A stretch of 32,162 nt of DNA from CAZDAW01 sp964503685 (lineage in GTDB: Bacteria; Chloroflexota; Anaerolineae; Anaerolineales; Anaerolineaceae), in NCBI GenBank assembly GCA_964503685.1, contig CAZDAW010000036.1, forward strand, positions 1 to 32,162, given 5' to 3'. The notes under the pieces were generated by a model. It ran no database searches and was not told the DNA's origin. It saw only the letters and a list, made by a program, of their open reading frames with translations. This document shows, piece after piece, positions 8,242-17,247 of this stretch; positions within the stretch are counted from its first letter, which is position 1, and each line of letters opens with the position of its first letter. The position numbers were made by a program, and so were the translations under genes.

Positions 8242-8326
8242 TGGATCAATATCTCGTTTGGATGATATGCAACTGACTGGAACCTGCGTGTATCTTTTGT
8301 CAACATTGCTGGCCTGGGTTAACTGT

Positions 8327-9391
8327 CTATTGCGTGAAATGCTTGTATGCCAGACGGGAGATGTCGGAGATGAGCATTTTTGCTTCCGTCCATTTTGAAT
8401 AATTGATGTCATTTACCAGGGCAACGATGATATAAGCCGTGTCGGGCGTCTCAACAATACCGATATCGCCTAACACACCCAGGCCATCGTTTCCGACGCC
8501 AGCTTCGATCGAACCTGTTTTATGCGCCAGACAGATGTTTGGATCTTTGGGCAATCCTCCTCCAATTCTATCTTGGTCGCTCTTTTTGGGAATGTGCATG
8601 ATATCCAGCATCTTGTGGGTGGATTGGGGCGAGAGAATTTGACCACGGTAGAATTTTTCCAACAGTAACGCCAGGTCAGCCGGAGTAGAGCGGCGAGGAG
8701 ATGTGGTGGTGTGAACTGCTCCCCATTCGTGAATCTTTGTGTCGAGGTTAAAACCTTTCTGGCTGTTGACAAATTCACTGACGGTATCCGTTGCGATTTC
8801 TTCTGAATCTTTTAGCATAGCCACCAGAAGTTGCTCGTAAGAGCGTTTGTTGGGCTGGATGCCGTTGGATAATTTTACAGAAGGGTTTTGTTCCAGCCAG
8901 GAAAATAAATCCATAGCGATGGCGACTTTTATCGTCGAAGCGGGATGGAAAATCTCGTCGCCGGAGATTGTGTAGGTCTCACCCGTCCTGAGGTCCTTCA
9001 AATAAACTCCCCATTTACCTGGTATTGTTTTGACTAACGCTTCCAATTCTTCTTGAAAAGCGGCATCTGCTGTCCAGTTCTCGACTACTGGTTCCGGGAA
9101 TGGATCCCACTCTTCCTGACAACTCGTGCCTGATTTGCGAAATTTACCCATCACTAATTCACGATTCACCCCGGTCGGCGAAGGTAATGGCGTTGGGGTA
9201 TTGGGCAGCATGGTTGCAGTGGGAGATGGTGTGTTTAGAACACCTGTTGCCTGTGTGGGGAAGATGATGTTTGATTTGGAGGCGGAATTTTTTTGCGCTA
9301 ACCTGACAGAATCATACACGACGTAAATAACGCCGACAATAACAAAAAGGCTGAGTAAAACGGTTGAAAAGGTTGATCGCTGAAATTTCAT
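8327..9391 (-). CDS. Membrane-anchored beta-lactamase-fold serine hydrolase
   Basis: 354 aa with the same plan as the next gene: an N-terminal helix (STVLLSLFVIVGVIYVVYDSV), a Thr/Pro-rich spacer (~45-75), then a beta-lactamase-like domain. Motifs are PASTIK (Ser152, Lys155), SEE in place of SDN, and an intact AHKTGS (KTG at 291-293). The segment TPADLALLLEKFYRGQILS matches the helix found in this group after the shortened omega loop. The class A catalytic Glu is not evident, so hydrolysis of beta-lactams cannot be claimed. The anchored form with a linker suggests action in or near the cell wall. The paralogue lies directly downstream on the same strand, so a tandem duplication is likely. Confidence 0.87.
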   Translation of the reverse strand: MKFQRSTFSTVLLSLFVIVGVIYVVYDSVRLAQKNSASKSNIIFPTQATGVLNTPSPTATMLPNTPTPLPSPTGVNRELVMGKFRKSGTSCQEEWDPFPEPVVENWTADAAFQEELEALVKTIPGKWGVYLKDLRTGETYTISGDEIFHPASTIKVAIAMDLFSWLEQNPSVKLSNGIQPNKRSYEQLLVAMLKDSEEIATDTVSEFVNSQKGFNLDTKIHEWGAVHTTTSPRRSTPADLALLLEKFYRGQILSPQSTHKMLDIMHIPKKSDQDRIGGGLPKDPNICLAHKTGSIEAGVGNDGLGVLGDIGIVETPDTAYIIVALVNDINYSKWTEAKMLISDISRLAYKHFTQ

Positions 9392-9514
9392 TATAAAAAC
9401 GGCTCAGTCGATTATTCTTATGGTGATCATGAGTTGATACCAATTATATCAATAAATTATCCGGTTATATTTTGTTGCAATATTACAAGATATAAATGGT
9501 CTAAAAAGGCATAA

Positions 9515-9543
9515 TTGACAACTGCTTCCCTTTATGGTAAACT
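9515..9543 (+). promoter_or_regulatory. Sigma-70-type promoter for the metH leader
   Basis: TTGACA (9515-9520), exactly 17 bases, TAAACT (9538-9543). Consensus -35, 43 bases before the SAM aptamer. Confidence 0.78.
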
Positions 9544-9585
9544 TTTGCAATCTAAATTGAAATGATCCGGGTGGCTAACGCCAAC

Positions 9586-9705
9586 CACTCATCCAGAGAG
9601 GCGGAGGGACCGGCCCTGCGAAGCCTCGGCAACCTTTACAGAAATGTCTGTGGTGCCAAATCCGGCAGAACCTGGTTGATAACCAGGTGATCTGGAAGAT
9701 GAGAG
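9586..9705 (+). promoter_or_regulatory. SAM-I (S-box) riboswitch upstream of metH
   Basis: Core elements are nearly identical to the metK aptamer: CATCCAGAGAGGCGGAGGGA, CCCTGCGAAGCCTCGGCAACC, GGTGCCAAATCC, and GATGAGAG closing P1 (CTCATC 9588-9593 with GATGAG 9698-9703). P3 (CAGAAATGTCTG) and P4 (ACCTGGTTGATAACCAGGT) are clear hairpins. A terminator follows, so high SAM should stop transcription before metH. Confidence 0.97.
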
Positions 9706-9727
9706 TTTCGCCTGCATTTTGAATCAA

Positions 9728-9757
9728 ACCTCTCTTCTTTTAGAGAGGTATTTTGTT
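9728..9757 (+). terminator. Riboswitch-controlled terminator before metH
   Basis: Stem ACCTCTCT (9728-9735) with AGAGAGGT (9742-9749), a six-base loop, then ATTTTGTT. The GAGAG at the 3' end of the aptamer (9701-9705) can pair with CTCTC in the 5' arm, giving the usual antiterminator choice. Confidence 0.82.
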
Positions 9758-9779
9758 AATAAGGGAATTTATTGTTGGC

Positions 9780-12700
9780 ATGACAAACAACTATACCAAC
9801 TCCAAATTTTTAGAAGCTGTTCGCAAACGAGTGCTGGTTTTTGATGGGGCAATGGGAACGAACCTGCAAAAGATGAACTTGAGAACTGAGCATTTTGGCG
9901 GTGAGCGTTATTTGGGGTGTAATGATCATCTGGTTATTTCATACCCTGAAGCGGTTGAAGCTGTCCATCGCTCATTTCTCGATGTTGGCGCCGACGTCAT
10001 TGAGACCTGTACATTCCGGGCAAACCGCATCACATTGGGGGAATACGGGCTGCAAGAGAGGACGCTTGAGATCAACCAGGCAGCTGCTCAACTTGGCCGC
10101 CGGCTGGTTGATCAGTACAGCGCGCCTGATCACCCGCGTTACCTCGCTGGTTCGATTGGCCCAAGCGGAAAATTGCCCTCGGCGGACGATCCTGAACTTT
10201 CCAATATCAGTTTTGATGAACTGGCAGATGTCTTTCGCGAGCAGGCGAGCGGCTTGCTTCGCGGCGGTGTGGATCTTATCGTGATCGAAACTTCACAGGA
10301 TTTGCTGGAGGTCAAAGCTGCAATTATTGGCGTGCAATCTGCTTTTGAGGAAACGGGTATCGTTGTTCCTATTCAAGCGCAAGTGACGCTGGATACAACC
10401 GGGCGCATGTTACTGGGCACCGATATCGCTGCGGCGCTGGCAACCCTCGAAGGATTGCCCATCGAAGTCATTGGATTGAACTGCTCGACCGGTCCGGAGC
10501 ACATGCGTGAACCCATTCGCTATTTGGGTGAACAGGCCTGCCTGCCTGTTTCCTGCATTCCCAATGCAGGTTTACCCCTCAATATTGACGGTCAGGCAGT
10601 TTATCCGCTTGAGCCGGAGCCATTTGCATCTGAATTGGTCGAATTTGTTGAAAAGTATAATATCAATATTGTTGGTGGGTGCTGCGGTACGACGCCGGCG
10701 CACATCAAGTTACTGGTTGAGAAGCTCCATAACCGACCCAGCCCGGCGCGACCCGGCTCCAGCGTGCAGCGGTTATCATCTGCCATGCAAGCCATGCCGA
10801 TGACGCAGGAGCCTAAACCTTTATTGATCGGGGAAAGGTTGAATTCACAGGGTAGCCGCCAGTTCAAACGCCTCTTGCTGGCGGAAGACTATGACGCGAT
10901 TTTAGAGATTGCCCGTCAGCAGGTAGCCGGCGGCGCGCATACATTGGATATCTGTGTTGCAGTCACTGAGCGCGGCGACGAAGGCGAACTGATGCGACGG
11001 GTTGTGAAGAAAGTTGCTTCGGGTGTAGAGGTGCCTCTGGTGATCGATACGACCGAACCTGATGTCATGGAAATTGCGCTCAAAACCACGCCGGGGCGCT
11101 GCCTGATCAACTCTACGAACCTGGAAGGCGGGCGGACAAAGGCAGACCGTGTTTTGAAATTGGCGAAGATGCATAACGCCGCGGTGATTTTGCTGACTAT
11201 TGATGAACAGGGCATGGCAAAGACAGCCGATCGGAAAGTTGAGATTGCCCGCCGTTTGTACCACATTGCCGTAGATGAATTTGGTTTACGACCTGGCGAC
11301 CTGGTTTTTGATGCGCTCACTTTCACTCTGGCAACCGGCGAAGCGGAATTCAGCCGCTCGGCGCTCGAAACCTTTGAGGGTATTCGCCGGATAAAGCAGG
11401 AATTCCCAGGCGTTTTTACCTCTTTGGGCGTCAGTAATTCATCGTTTGGCCTTAGCCCGGCGGCCCGTCCGGTTTTAAACAGCGTCATGCTCTATCATGC
11501 TGTGCAGGCCGGATTGGATATGGCCATCGTCAACCCGGCGCAGATCATGCCTTATGCTGAAATTCCTGCCGAAGAACGCCAGCTTGCTGAAGATCTGATT
11601 TTCTGCCGCCATCCAAACGCTTTACAGCGCCTGATCGAACATTTTGAGAAAACAGGCAGCAGTCGAGAAGCGGCGGAAACTGTCGCCGATCCCACTGAAG
11701 GGATGACGCCTGAACAGCGCCTGCAATGGTGTATTCTCCACCGTCACAAAGACGGCGTGGAGAACAGCATCGATGAAATCCTGGCGCGTTCGCCCGCGGC
11801 AGAGAAATCCGTGAATGCGGTAAATATTCTGAACAACGTCTTGTTGCCGGCCATGAAAGATGTCGGCGATAAATTCGGAGCAGGCGAATTGATTTTGCCC
11901 TTCGTTCTGCAATCTGCTGAAGTGATGAAAAAATGCGTCTCTTACCTGGAACAGTTTTTGGAGAAGAAAGAGGGCATCAGTAAAGGATTGATTGTTTTGG
12001 CAACCGTTTACGGCGATGTGCACGACATCGGTAAGAATCTGGTCAAGACGATTCTCTCGAATAACGGCTATACGGTCATTGATCTGGGCAAACAGGTCCC
12101 GGCAGATGCAATCATCCAGAAAGCAGTCGAAGTTAAGGCCAACGCCATTGGCTTGAGCGCCCTGCTGGTAAGCACCAGCAAACAGATGCCGCTGATTGTC
12201 AATGAGTTGCAGCGGCGCGGATTGGAATTTCCGGTGCTGATCGGCGGCGCGGCCATTAACCAACGTTTTGGGCGACGGATTTTACTGACCGATAATGACC
12301 AGTATTACGAGCCGGGCGTCTTCTATTGTAAGGATGCCTTCGAAGGCCTGGCTACGATGGACAGCCTGTCGATCCCCGCCAAACGGGCTGAATTGCTCAG
12401 GCAAATCCAGCAAGAGGCCAGCATCGAACTCAACCGTCCTGTCGTTGCCGCCGGCGGGGAAACGGCCCGGCGAGAATCGATGATCCCGCCGGCTTCCTCG
12501 ATCCCTGTACCGTCGGCTTGGGGGGCGCGGGTTGTCAGGCAGATGCCGCTTCCACTGGTATTTGATTGTCTGGCGAAAAACGAGCTCTTTCGCTTATCCT
12601 GGGGAGCGAAAAATGCTCACGGTGAAGCATGGGAGAAATTGAAAGCAGAGTTCGAAGCGCGACTTTCTCGGATGGAGCAGGATGCTCAAAAAGAAGGGTG

Positions 12701-13295
12701 GTTGCGACCGCAGGGCGTGTATGGTTATTACCCGGCGCAATCTGCAGGCGAAGAATTAGTCGTTTATGACCCTGCCACCATTGACAGAAACTCGCCCGTT
12801 GAGATGATGCGCTTTTCCTTCCCTCGTCAGGTTTCCACGGAGAACATCTGTCTGGCCGATTATTTTGCCCCGGTCGAGAGCGGCAGAATGGACGTGGTTG
12901 CCTTTCAGGTCGTTACCGTCGGCGAACAGGCTACCGAGCGTTTTGATCGGTTGCAGGCCGCCGGCGACTACACCGAGGCTTATTTCACCCACGGTCTGGC
13001 AGTTCAAACTGCCGAGGCCGCGGCAGAATATTTGCATCGTCACATTCGCCGCGAGTTGGGGCTGCCTGCTAACCAGGGCAAACGTTATTCGTGGGGATAT
13101 CCGGCGATTCCTGAACTGACGGATCATGCCAAAGTCTTTCAGTTGCTTCCCGCCGAAAAAGAACTGGGTATGAGCCTGACATCGGCCTTCCAACTGGTGC
13201 CAGAGCAATCGACCGCGGCTATTATCATCCACCACCCCAAGGCTAAATATTTCAATGTCGGCGAGAGCCGCGTCGAACAAATTATGAAAGGTTGA
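9780..13295 (+). CDS. metH: Cobalamin-dependent methionine synthase
   Basis: Transfers the methyl group of methyl-tetrahydrofolate to homocysteine through B12. 1171 aa, near the usual ~1200, with all four modules in order. These are the homocysteine domain (~1-325) with zinc cysteines in LNCSTGP and GGCCGTTP, the pterin domain (~340-620) starting LLIGERLNSQGSRQFK, and the B12 cap and Rossmann domain (~640-880) with GDVHDIGKN, whose His is the lower cobalt ligand. Last is the SAM-dependent reactivation domain (~900-1171), ending WGYPAIPEL and KYFNVGESRV. The ATG at 9780 lies after the terminator, with AAGGGA 13 bases upstream; a TTG at 9753 would overlap the hairpin. It is the first gene of a run controlled by the SAM riboswitch. 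Confidence 0.98.
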   Translation: MTNNYTNSKFLEAVRKRVLVFDGAMGTNLQKMNLRTEHFGGERYLGCNDHLVISYPEAVEAVHRSFLDVGADVIETCTFRANRITLGEYGLQERTLEINQAAAQLGRRLVDQYSAPDHPRYLAGSIGPSGKLPSADDPELSNISFDELADVFREQASGLLRGGVDLIVIETSQDLLEVKAAIIGVQSAFEETGIVVPIQAQVTLDTTGRMLLGTDIAAALATLEGLPIEVIGLNCSTGPEHMREPIRYLGEQACLPVSCIPNAGLPLNIDGQAVYPLEPEPFASELVEFVEKYNINIVGGCCGTTPAHIKLLVEKLHNRPSPARPGSSVQRLSSAMQAMPMTQEPKPLLIGERLNSQGSRQFKRLLLAEDYDAILEIARQQVAGGAHTLDICVAVTERGDEGELMRRVVKKVASGVEVPLVIDTTEPDVMEIALKTTPGRCLINSTNLEGGRTKADRVLKLAKMHNAAVILLTIDEQGMAKTADRKVEIARRLYHIAVDEFGLRPGDLVFDALTFTLATGEAEFSRSALETFEGIRRIKQEFPGVFTSLGVSNSSFGLSPAARPVLNSVMLYHAVQAGLDMAIVNPAQIMPYAEIPAEERQLAEDLIFCRHPNALQRLIEHFEKTGSSREAAETVADPTEGMTPEQRLQWCILHRHKDGVENSIDEILARSPAAEKSVNAVNILNNVLLPAMKDVGDKFGAGELILPFVLQSAEVMKKCVSYLEQFLEKKEGISKGLIVLATVYGDVHDIGKNLVKTILSNNGYTVIDLGKQVPADAIIQKAVEVKANAIGLSALLVSTSKQMPLIVNELQRRGLEFPVLIGGAAINQRFGRRILLTDNDQYYEPGVFYCKDAFEGLATMDSLSIPAKRAELLRQIQQEASIELNRPVVAAGGETARRESMIPPASSIPVPSAWGARVVRQMPLPLVFDCLAKNELFRLSWGAKNAHGEAWEKLKAEFEARLSRMEQDAQKEGWLRPQGVYGYYPAQSAGEELVVYDPATIDRNSPVEMMRFSFPRQVSTENICLADYFAPVESGRMDVVAFQVVTVGEQATERFDRLQAAGDYTEAYFTHGLAVQTAEAAAEYLHRHIRRELGLPANQGKRYSWGYPAIPELTDHAKVFQLLPAEKELGMSLTSAFQLVPEQSTAAIIIHHPKAKYFNVGESRVEQIMKG

Positions 13296-13296
13296 A

Positions 13297-15201
13297 ATGC
13301 AAGCCGCTGCTGACACAAAAAAGGATTTCCTTGCCGCTTTAAAAAATAATCGTCCGTTGGTAGCCGATGGGGCTATGGGGACGATGCTGCATAGCCGCGG
13401 GATCGGCATCAACGAGTGTTTCGACGAGCTTAATCTCACCCATCCTGCCCTGGTAGCCGAAATTCACCGCGACTACATCAACGCCGGGGCGCAAATCATT
13501 CAAACCAATACGTTCGGCGCCAACCGTTTCAAACTCGAAAAACATGGCCTGGAAGATAAACTGGTCGAGATTAACACGGCCGGCGTTGATCTGGCGCGCC
13601 GCTCTGTTCTCGCTTCCTTCAAGGAGGTTTGGATTGCCGGGGATGTTGGCCCGCTCGGTATCCATCTGTCGCCCTTCGGTAAAGTGCAGCCGGAACAGGC
13701 CCGGCAGGTTTTTGCCGAGCAGATTAACGCCCTGTGCAAGGCCGGCGTTGACCTGATTGCCATCGAGACGATCAGCGATACCCTGGAGGCCTGCGAGGCG
13801 GTTCGGGCAGCTCGCCAGGTATGCAGCCTGCCGGTCATGGCGTCGATGACCTTCACCCGCGACGATCGCACGATCCTGGGAGACGAGCCCGCAAAAGTTG
13901 CTCGCTTGCTCAAAGAAAGTGGGGTGGACGTTATCGGCGTCAATTGTTCGGGGGGGCCGGCTCAGATCCTGCGAATTCTAAAGAAAATGCGCCAGGCGTT
14001 TCCTGACGCTTTTTATCTGGTCAAACCCAATGCCGGCTGGCCAGAACAAATTGCCGGGCGCATCATGTACCCGGCCGCCCCCGAATACTTTGGCGATTAT
14101 GCGTTGGCATTCTGGCAGGCCGGCGCGAAGATCATAGGTGGTTGCTGCGGCACGACGCCTCAACATATTGCGGCAATCCGGCAGATGGTCGAATCGACTC
14201 GACCGGAACAGGTCGTCAGCGTTCAAGTTATTCCACAACCCGAAACATCCGAGACTCTTCTGGCCGCTGATCAACCCACTCAACTTGCCCAAAAGCTTTC
14301 TGCCGGCGAGTTTGTTATAGCAGTTGAGATGGACCCGCCGCGCGGACTTTCGATGCACAAATTACTGGCGGGCGCCAGCCTTTTGGCAGAGGTCGGCGTC
14401 GATGTAATCGACGTAGCTGACAGCCCGATGGCGCGCATGCGCATGAGTCCCTGGGCGGTTTGCAACCTGGTGCAACGTCAGGTGGGCGTCGAAACCGTGC
14501 TGCATTTTCCCACCCGCGGGCGTAATCTGTTGCGTGTGCAGGGCGATCTTTTGGCTGCCCATGCTCTGGGGGTGAGGAATATTTTTGTCGTCATGGGCGA
14601 CCCGACCGCCATCGGCGATTACCCGGAAGCGATGGATAATTATGACCTTGTTCCCTCCGGTTTGATTAAATTGATCAAACAGGGATTCAATGCCGGTGTG
14701 GATCATGCCGGATCGAATATTGGGCAGCCGACTTCCTTCTTCGTTGGCTGCGCCCTCAATTTAGACACCCCTGATTATGCCCAGGAAGTTAAAAATCTAC
14801 AACGAAAGCTCAAGGCTGGGGCAGATTTTGCCCTGACTCAGCCAATCTTTAACCCAAAAATTTTTGACAACTTCGTCAATCGGTACGAGTCAGATTTCGG
14901 TCCCCTTCCCATTCCGATTCTGGTAGGGATTTTGCCGTTATATAATTCACGCCATGCTGCCTTTTTGCATCATGAAGTGCCGGGCATTACGATACCAGAG
15001 ACCACGCGCCAGCGAATCGATCGGGCGGGTGAGAACAGCGCTCGTGAAGGCAGCAGAATTGCGATAGAATTGGCCCAACAGGTCAGATCTCACGCCGGCG
15101 GCATTTATCTGATGCCGGCCTTCAGCCGGTACGATATCGCGGCTGAAATCGTTGAAGCTGTAAAGCAGCCATTGGAGGTATCTGATGCTTCTCGTCATTG
15201 A
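13297..15201 (+). CDS. Bifunctional homocysteine S-methyltransferase / methylenetetrahydrofolate reductase
   Basis: 634 aa, two enzymes in one chain, as in the YitJ-type proteins. Residues ~10-300 are a homocysteine S-methyltransferase domain: DGAMGTMLHSRGI, then the zinc cysteines in GVNCSGGP and GGCCGTTPQHI. Residues ~330-620 are a MetF-type FAD reductase that makes methyl-tetrahydrofolate: IAVEMDPPRG, VDVIDVADSP, FVVMGDPTAIGDYP, ADFALTQPIFNP and PILVGILPL. The ATG follows the metH stop by a single base and AAAGG lies just before it, so the two are translationally linked. The reductase supplies the substrate of MetH; the extra methyltransferase domain may use another methyl donor. No symbol is given because the fusion has no settled name. 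Confidence 0.95.
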   Translation: MQAAADTKKDFLAALKNNRPLVADGAMGTMLHSRGIGINECFDELNLTHPALVAEIHRDYINAGAQIIQTNTFGANRFKLEKHGLEDKLVEINTAGVDLARRSVLASFKEVWIAGDVGPLGIHLSPFGKVQPEQARQVFAEQINALCKAGVDLIAIETISDTLEACEAVRAARQVCSLPVMASMTFTRDDRTILGDEPAKVARLLKESGVDVIGVNCSGGPAQILRILKKMRQAFPDAFYLVKPNAGWPEQIAGRIMYPAAPEYFGDYALAFWQAGAKIIGGCCGTTPQHIAAIRQMVESTRPEQVVSVQVIPQPETSETLLAADQPTQLAQKLSAGEFVIAVEMDPPRGLSMHKLLAGASLLAEVGVDVIDVADSPMARMRMSPWAVCNLVQRQVGVETVLHFPTRGRNLLRVQGDLLAAHALGVRNIFVVMGDPTAIGDYPEAMDNYDLVPSGLIKLIKQGFNAGVDHAGSNIGQPTSFFVGCALNLDTPDYAQEVKNLQRKLKAGADFALTQPIFNPKIFDNFVNRYESDFGPLPIPILVGILPLYNSRHAAFLHHEVPGITIPETTRQRIDRAGENSAREGSRIAIELAQQVRSHAGGIYLMPAFSRYDIAAEIVEAVKQPLEVSDASRH

Positions 15202-15949
15202 TATGGGTAACACGAATCTCACCCTGGGACTGTACCAGGGCGAAAAACTTATCTATCATTGGCGTCTGTCCACCGATCGGGAACGGATGCCGGATGAATA
15301 TGGGTTGCAGTTATTAGGCTTGCTGGAGCGAGTTAACTGTCCTCTGCGCGAAATCGAAGGCATTTGTCTTTCTTCGGTCGTTCCGCCTGTTACCGGGAGA
15401 ATCATCCAGGCCTGTCAGGAATATCTGGGACAAAAACCGCTCACGGTTGATGTCAGTTTGAAAACGGGGCTTAAGATATTGTATGAAGATCCCAAAGCGG
15501 TCGGAACAGATCGTATTGCCGATGCGGTCGCTGTGTTAACGCAGTACGGCGGTCCGGCCTGTGTGGTGGATTTCGGCACGGCGACGACGTTTAACGCCAT
15601 CGGCGCCGATTGCACCTATCGAGGCGGCGCTATTGCCCCCGGAATTGGCGTGGCCGCTGAAGCTCTGTTCCAGCATACATCCAAACTCACCCGTGTTGAC
15701 ATACAGCGCCCTCCCTCGGTGATCGGTCGTAACACCGTTCATGCCATGCAATCTGGTTTATTATTCGGCTACGTTTCAATGGTTGAGGGTATGGTCAATC
15801 GGTTCTGCGCCGAGTTGGGTGAAGAAACCAGAGTTGTGGCTACCGGTGGGCTGGCGGAAGTTGTTGCCAGCGAAACGAAAGTGATCCAGATTATTGCCCC
15901 ATGGCTGACTCTGGATGGTTTGAGAATTATCTGGGAATTAAACCGATAA
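15185..15949 (+). CDS. coaX: Type III pantothenate kinase
   Basis: First step of coenzyme A synthesis: phosphorylates pantothenate. 254 aa, the usual CoaX length, ASKHA fold. Motifs are LLVIDMGNTNLTLGLY (phosphate loop), GTDRIADAVA, VVDFGTATTFNAI and GGAIAPGIGVAAEALF with the substrate-binding part, then VATGGLAEVV. The start overlaps the end of the previous gene by 17 bases and has GGAGG (15174-15178) six bases upstream, so co-translation is likely. Type III kinases are not feedback-inhibited by CoA, which makes transcription control through the upstream SAM riboswitch more interesting. Confidence 0.96.
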   Translation: MLLVIDMGNTNLTLGLYQGEKLIYHWRLSTDRERMPDEYGLQLLGLLERVNCPLREIEGICLSSVVPPVTGRIIQACQEYLGQKPLTVDVSLKTGLKILYEDPKAVGTDRIADAVAVLTQYGGPACVVDFGTATTFNAIGADCTYRGGAIAPGIGVAAEALFQHTSKLTRVDIQRPPSVIGRNTVHAMQSGLLFGYVSMVEGMVNRFCAELGEETRVVATGGLAEVVASETKVIQIIAPWLTLDGLRIIWELNR

Positions 15950-15979
15950 AACGATACAATTATCTGGGAAAACATTGTC

Positions 15980-17206
15980 ATGAGCAATCCTCTTCTCGAC
16001 AAACACATCGTACTTGGCGTCACCGGTTCGATTGCTGCTTATAAGGCGGTTGAACTGGCGTCCGCGTTAACCCAGGCCGGCGCATTGGTCGATGTTATTC
16101 TCACCCCATCGGCCGAAAAATTTGTCGCCCCGATCACTTTTTCTTCCGTAACCGGGCGCGGCGCTTATGTAGAAGCCGATTTATGGGGCGGCCAGGGACA
16201 CGTTTTACACATCGGATTGGGCCGGGCGGCTGATTTGATCGTTATTGCCCCAGCGACAGCGAATATTATGGCAAAGCTGGCGCATGGTATTGCCGATAAT
16301 TTGCTCAGTGTAACCACATTGGCTGCCGATTGTCCGATGATTATTGCACCGGCGATGGACGCCGGGATGTTCAGCCGGGAAGTCACCCAGAAAAACGTTG
16401 AGATTTTACAGAAACGAGGCGTCATTTTTGTCGGACCCGAAGAAGGGCATCTGGCCTCTGGTCTGATGGGTAAAGGGCGGCTGTCTGATCTGGCTGAAGT
16501 GATTGGAAATATCCGTTATGTTTTGGCGCAAGGAGGCCCCCTGACAGGCAAAAAAATCGTTGTCACAGCCGGAGGCACCCAGGAACCTATCGACCCGGTG
16601 CGCATGATTACCAACCGGTCTTCGGGCAAGCAGGGTTTTGCCATCGCTCAGGCAGCCGTTGACCAGGGCGCGCAGGTAGTTTTGATTGCCGCTCCGACGC
16701 AATTGACCACGCCTGTCGGCGCACAGCGTATTGATGTGCTGACTGCTGATGAGATGTTGGAGAAGGTGCTGGCTGAAACCGCAAACGCGGATGGGTTGAT
16801 TATGGCTGCTGCCGTTTCGGATTTCAAACCAGCGCGGGCGGCAAAACAAAAGATCAAAAAGACGGATGGAATACCTGAAATAACTCTGCAACGTACGCCT
16901 GATATTCTTGCCAATGTTGCCACCAAAAAACAGACCAATGGGCGCCCAAAGATTGTTGTTGGTTTTGCAGCCGAGAGCAACGATTTATTAGATAATGCCG
17001 GAGCGAAACTCACAGCAAAGCGCCTGGATTTTATTGTTGCCAATGATATTTCCAGTAAGGATGCAGGCTTTGAGGTTGACGATAATCGCATCACCATCCT
17101 GTATGCAAATGGGCAACAGGAGTCGTTTCCCTTGATGTCGAAAATTGAAGTAGCCAATCTTGTCATTGAACGTGTTATTAATTTACTCAACCCCGAAAAG
17201 AAATGA
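15980..17206 (+). CDS. coaBC: Phosphopantothenoylcysteine decarboxylase / phosphopantothenate-cysteine ligase
   Basis: Second and third steps of CoA synthesis: joins cysteine to phosphopantothenate, then decarboxylates it with FMN. 408 aa. The CoaC flavoprotein part (~1-185) has GVTGSIAAYKAVEL, the active His in HIGLGRAADL and IAPATANIMAKLAHGIADNLL. Two usual residues differ: the PAMN motif reads PAMD (Asp127) and the LACG motif reads LASG (Ser160). The CoaB ligase part (~190-405) has VTAGGTQEPIDPVRMITNRSSGKQG, AAVSDFKP and VGFAAES. The gene lies 30 bases after coaX in the same direction with no terminator between, so the pathway's early steps are grouped. Confidence 0.96.
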   Translation: MSNPLLDKHIVLGVTGSIAAYKAVELASALTQAGALVDVILTPSAEKFVAPITFSSVTGRGAYVEADLWGGQGHVLHIGLGRAADLIVIAPATANIMAKLAHGIADNLLSVTTLAADCPMIIAPAMDAGMFSREVTQKNVEILQKRGVIFVGPEEGHLASGLMGKGRLSDLAEVIGNIRYVLAQGGPLTGKKIVVTAGGTQEPIDPVRMITNRSSGKQGFAIAQAAVDQGAQVVLIAAPTQLTTPVGAQRIDVLTADEMLEKVLAETANADGLIMAAAVSDFKPARAAKQKIKKTDGIPEITLQRTPDILANVATKKQTNGRPKIVVGFAAESNDLLDNAGAKLTAKRLDFIVANDISSKDAGFEVDDNRITILYANGQQESFPLMSKIEVANLVIERVINLLNPEKK

Positions 17207-17247
17207 AGTCGGGTGAATGGATTCCTGGATCAAAGGGGTAACCTGCC

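Noticed and set aside
7174..9391. Antibiotic-resistance beta-lactamase call for the tandem pair
   Set aside because: The class A SDN and omega-loop Glu are not found, and one copy has lost KTG; fold membership does not support a resistance claim.
11622..12263. 213-codon minus-strand frame inside metH
   Set aside because: It runs antisense to the B12-binding domain. Its composition (many Gln, Arg, Phe) is typical of a shadow frame.
12756..13439. 227-codon minus-strand frame across the metH/fusion junction
   Set aside because: It covers two well-supported genes on the plus strand and has no recognisable domain.
16406..17190. Two long minus-strand frames inside coaBC
   Set aside because: Both are antisense to the CoaB ligase motifs and overlap each other, so they are shadows.
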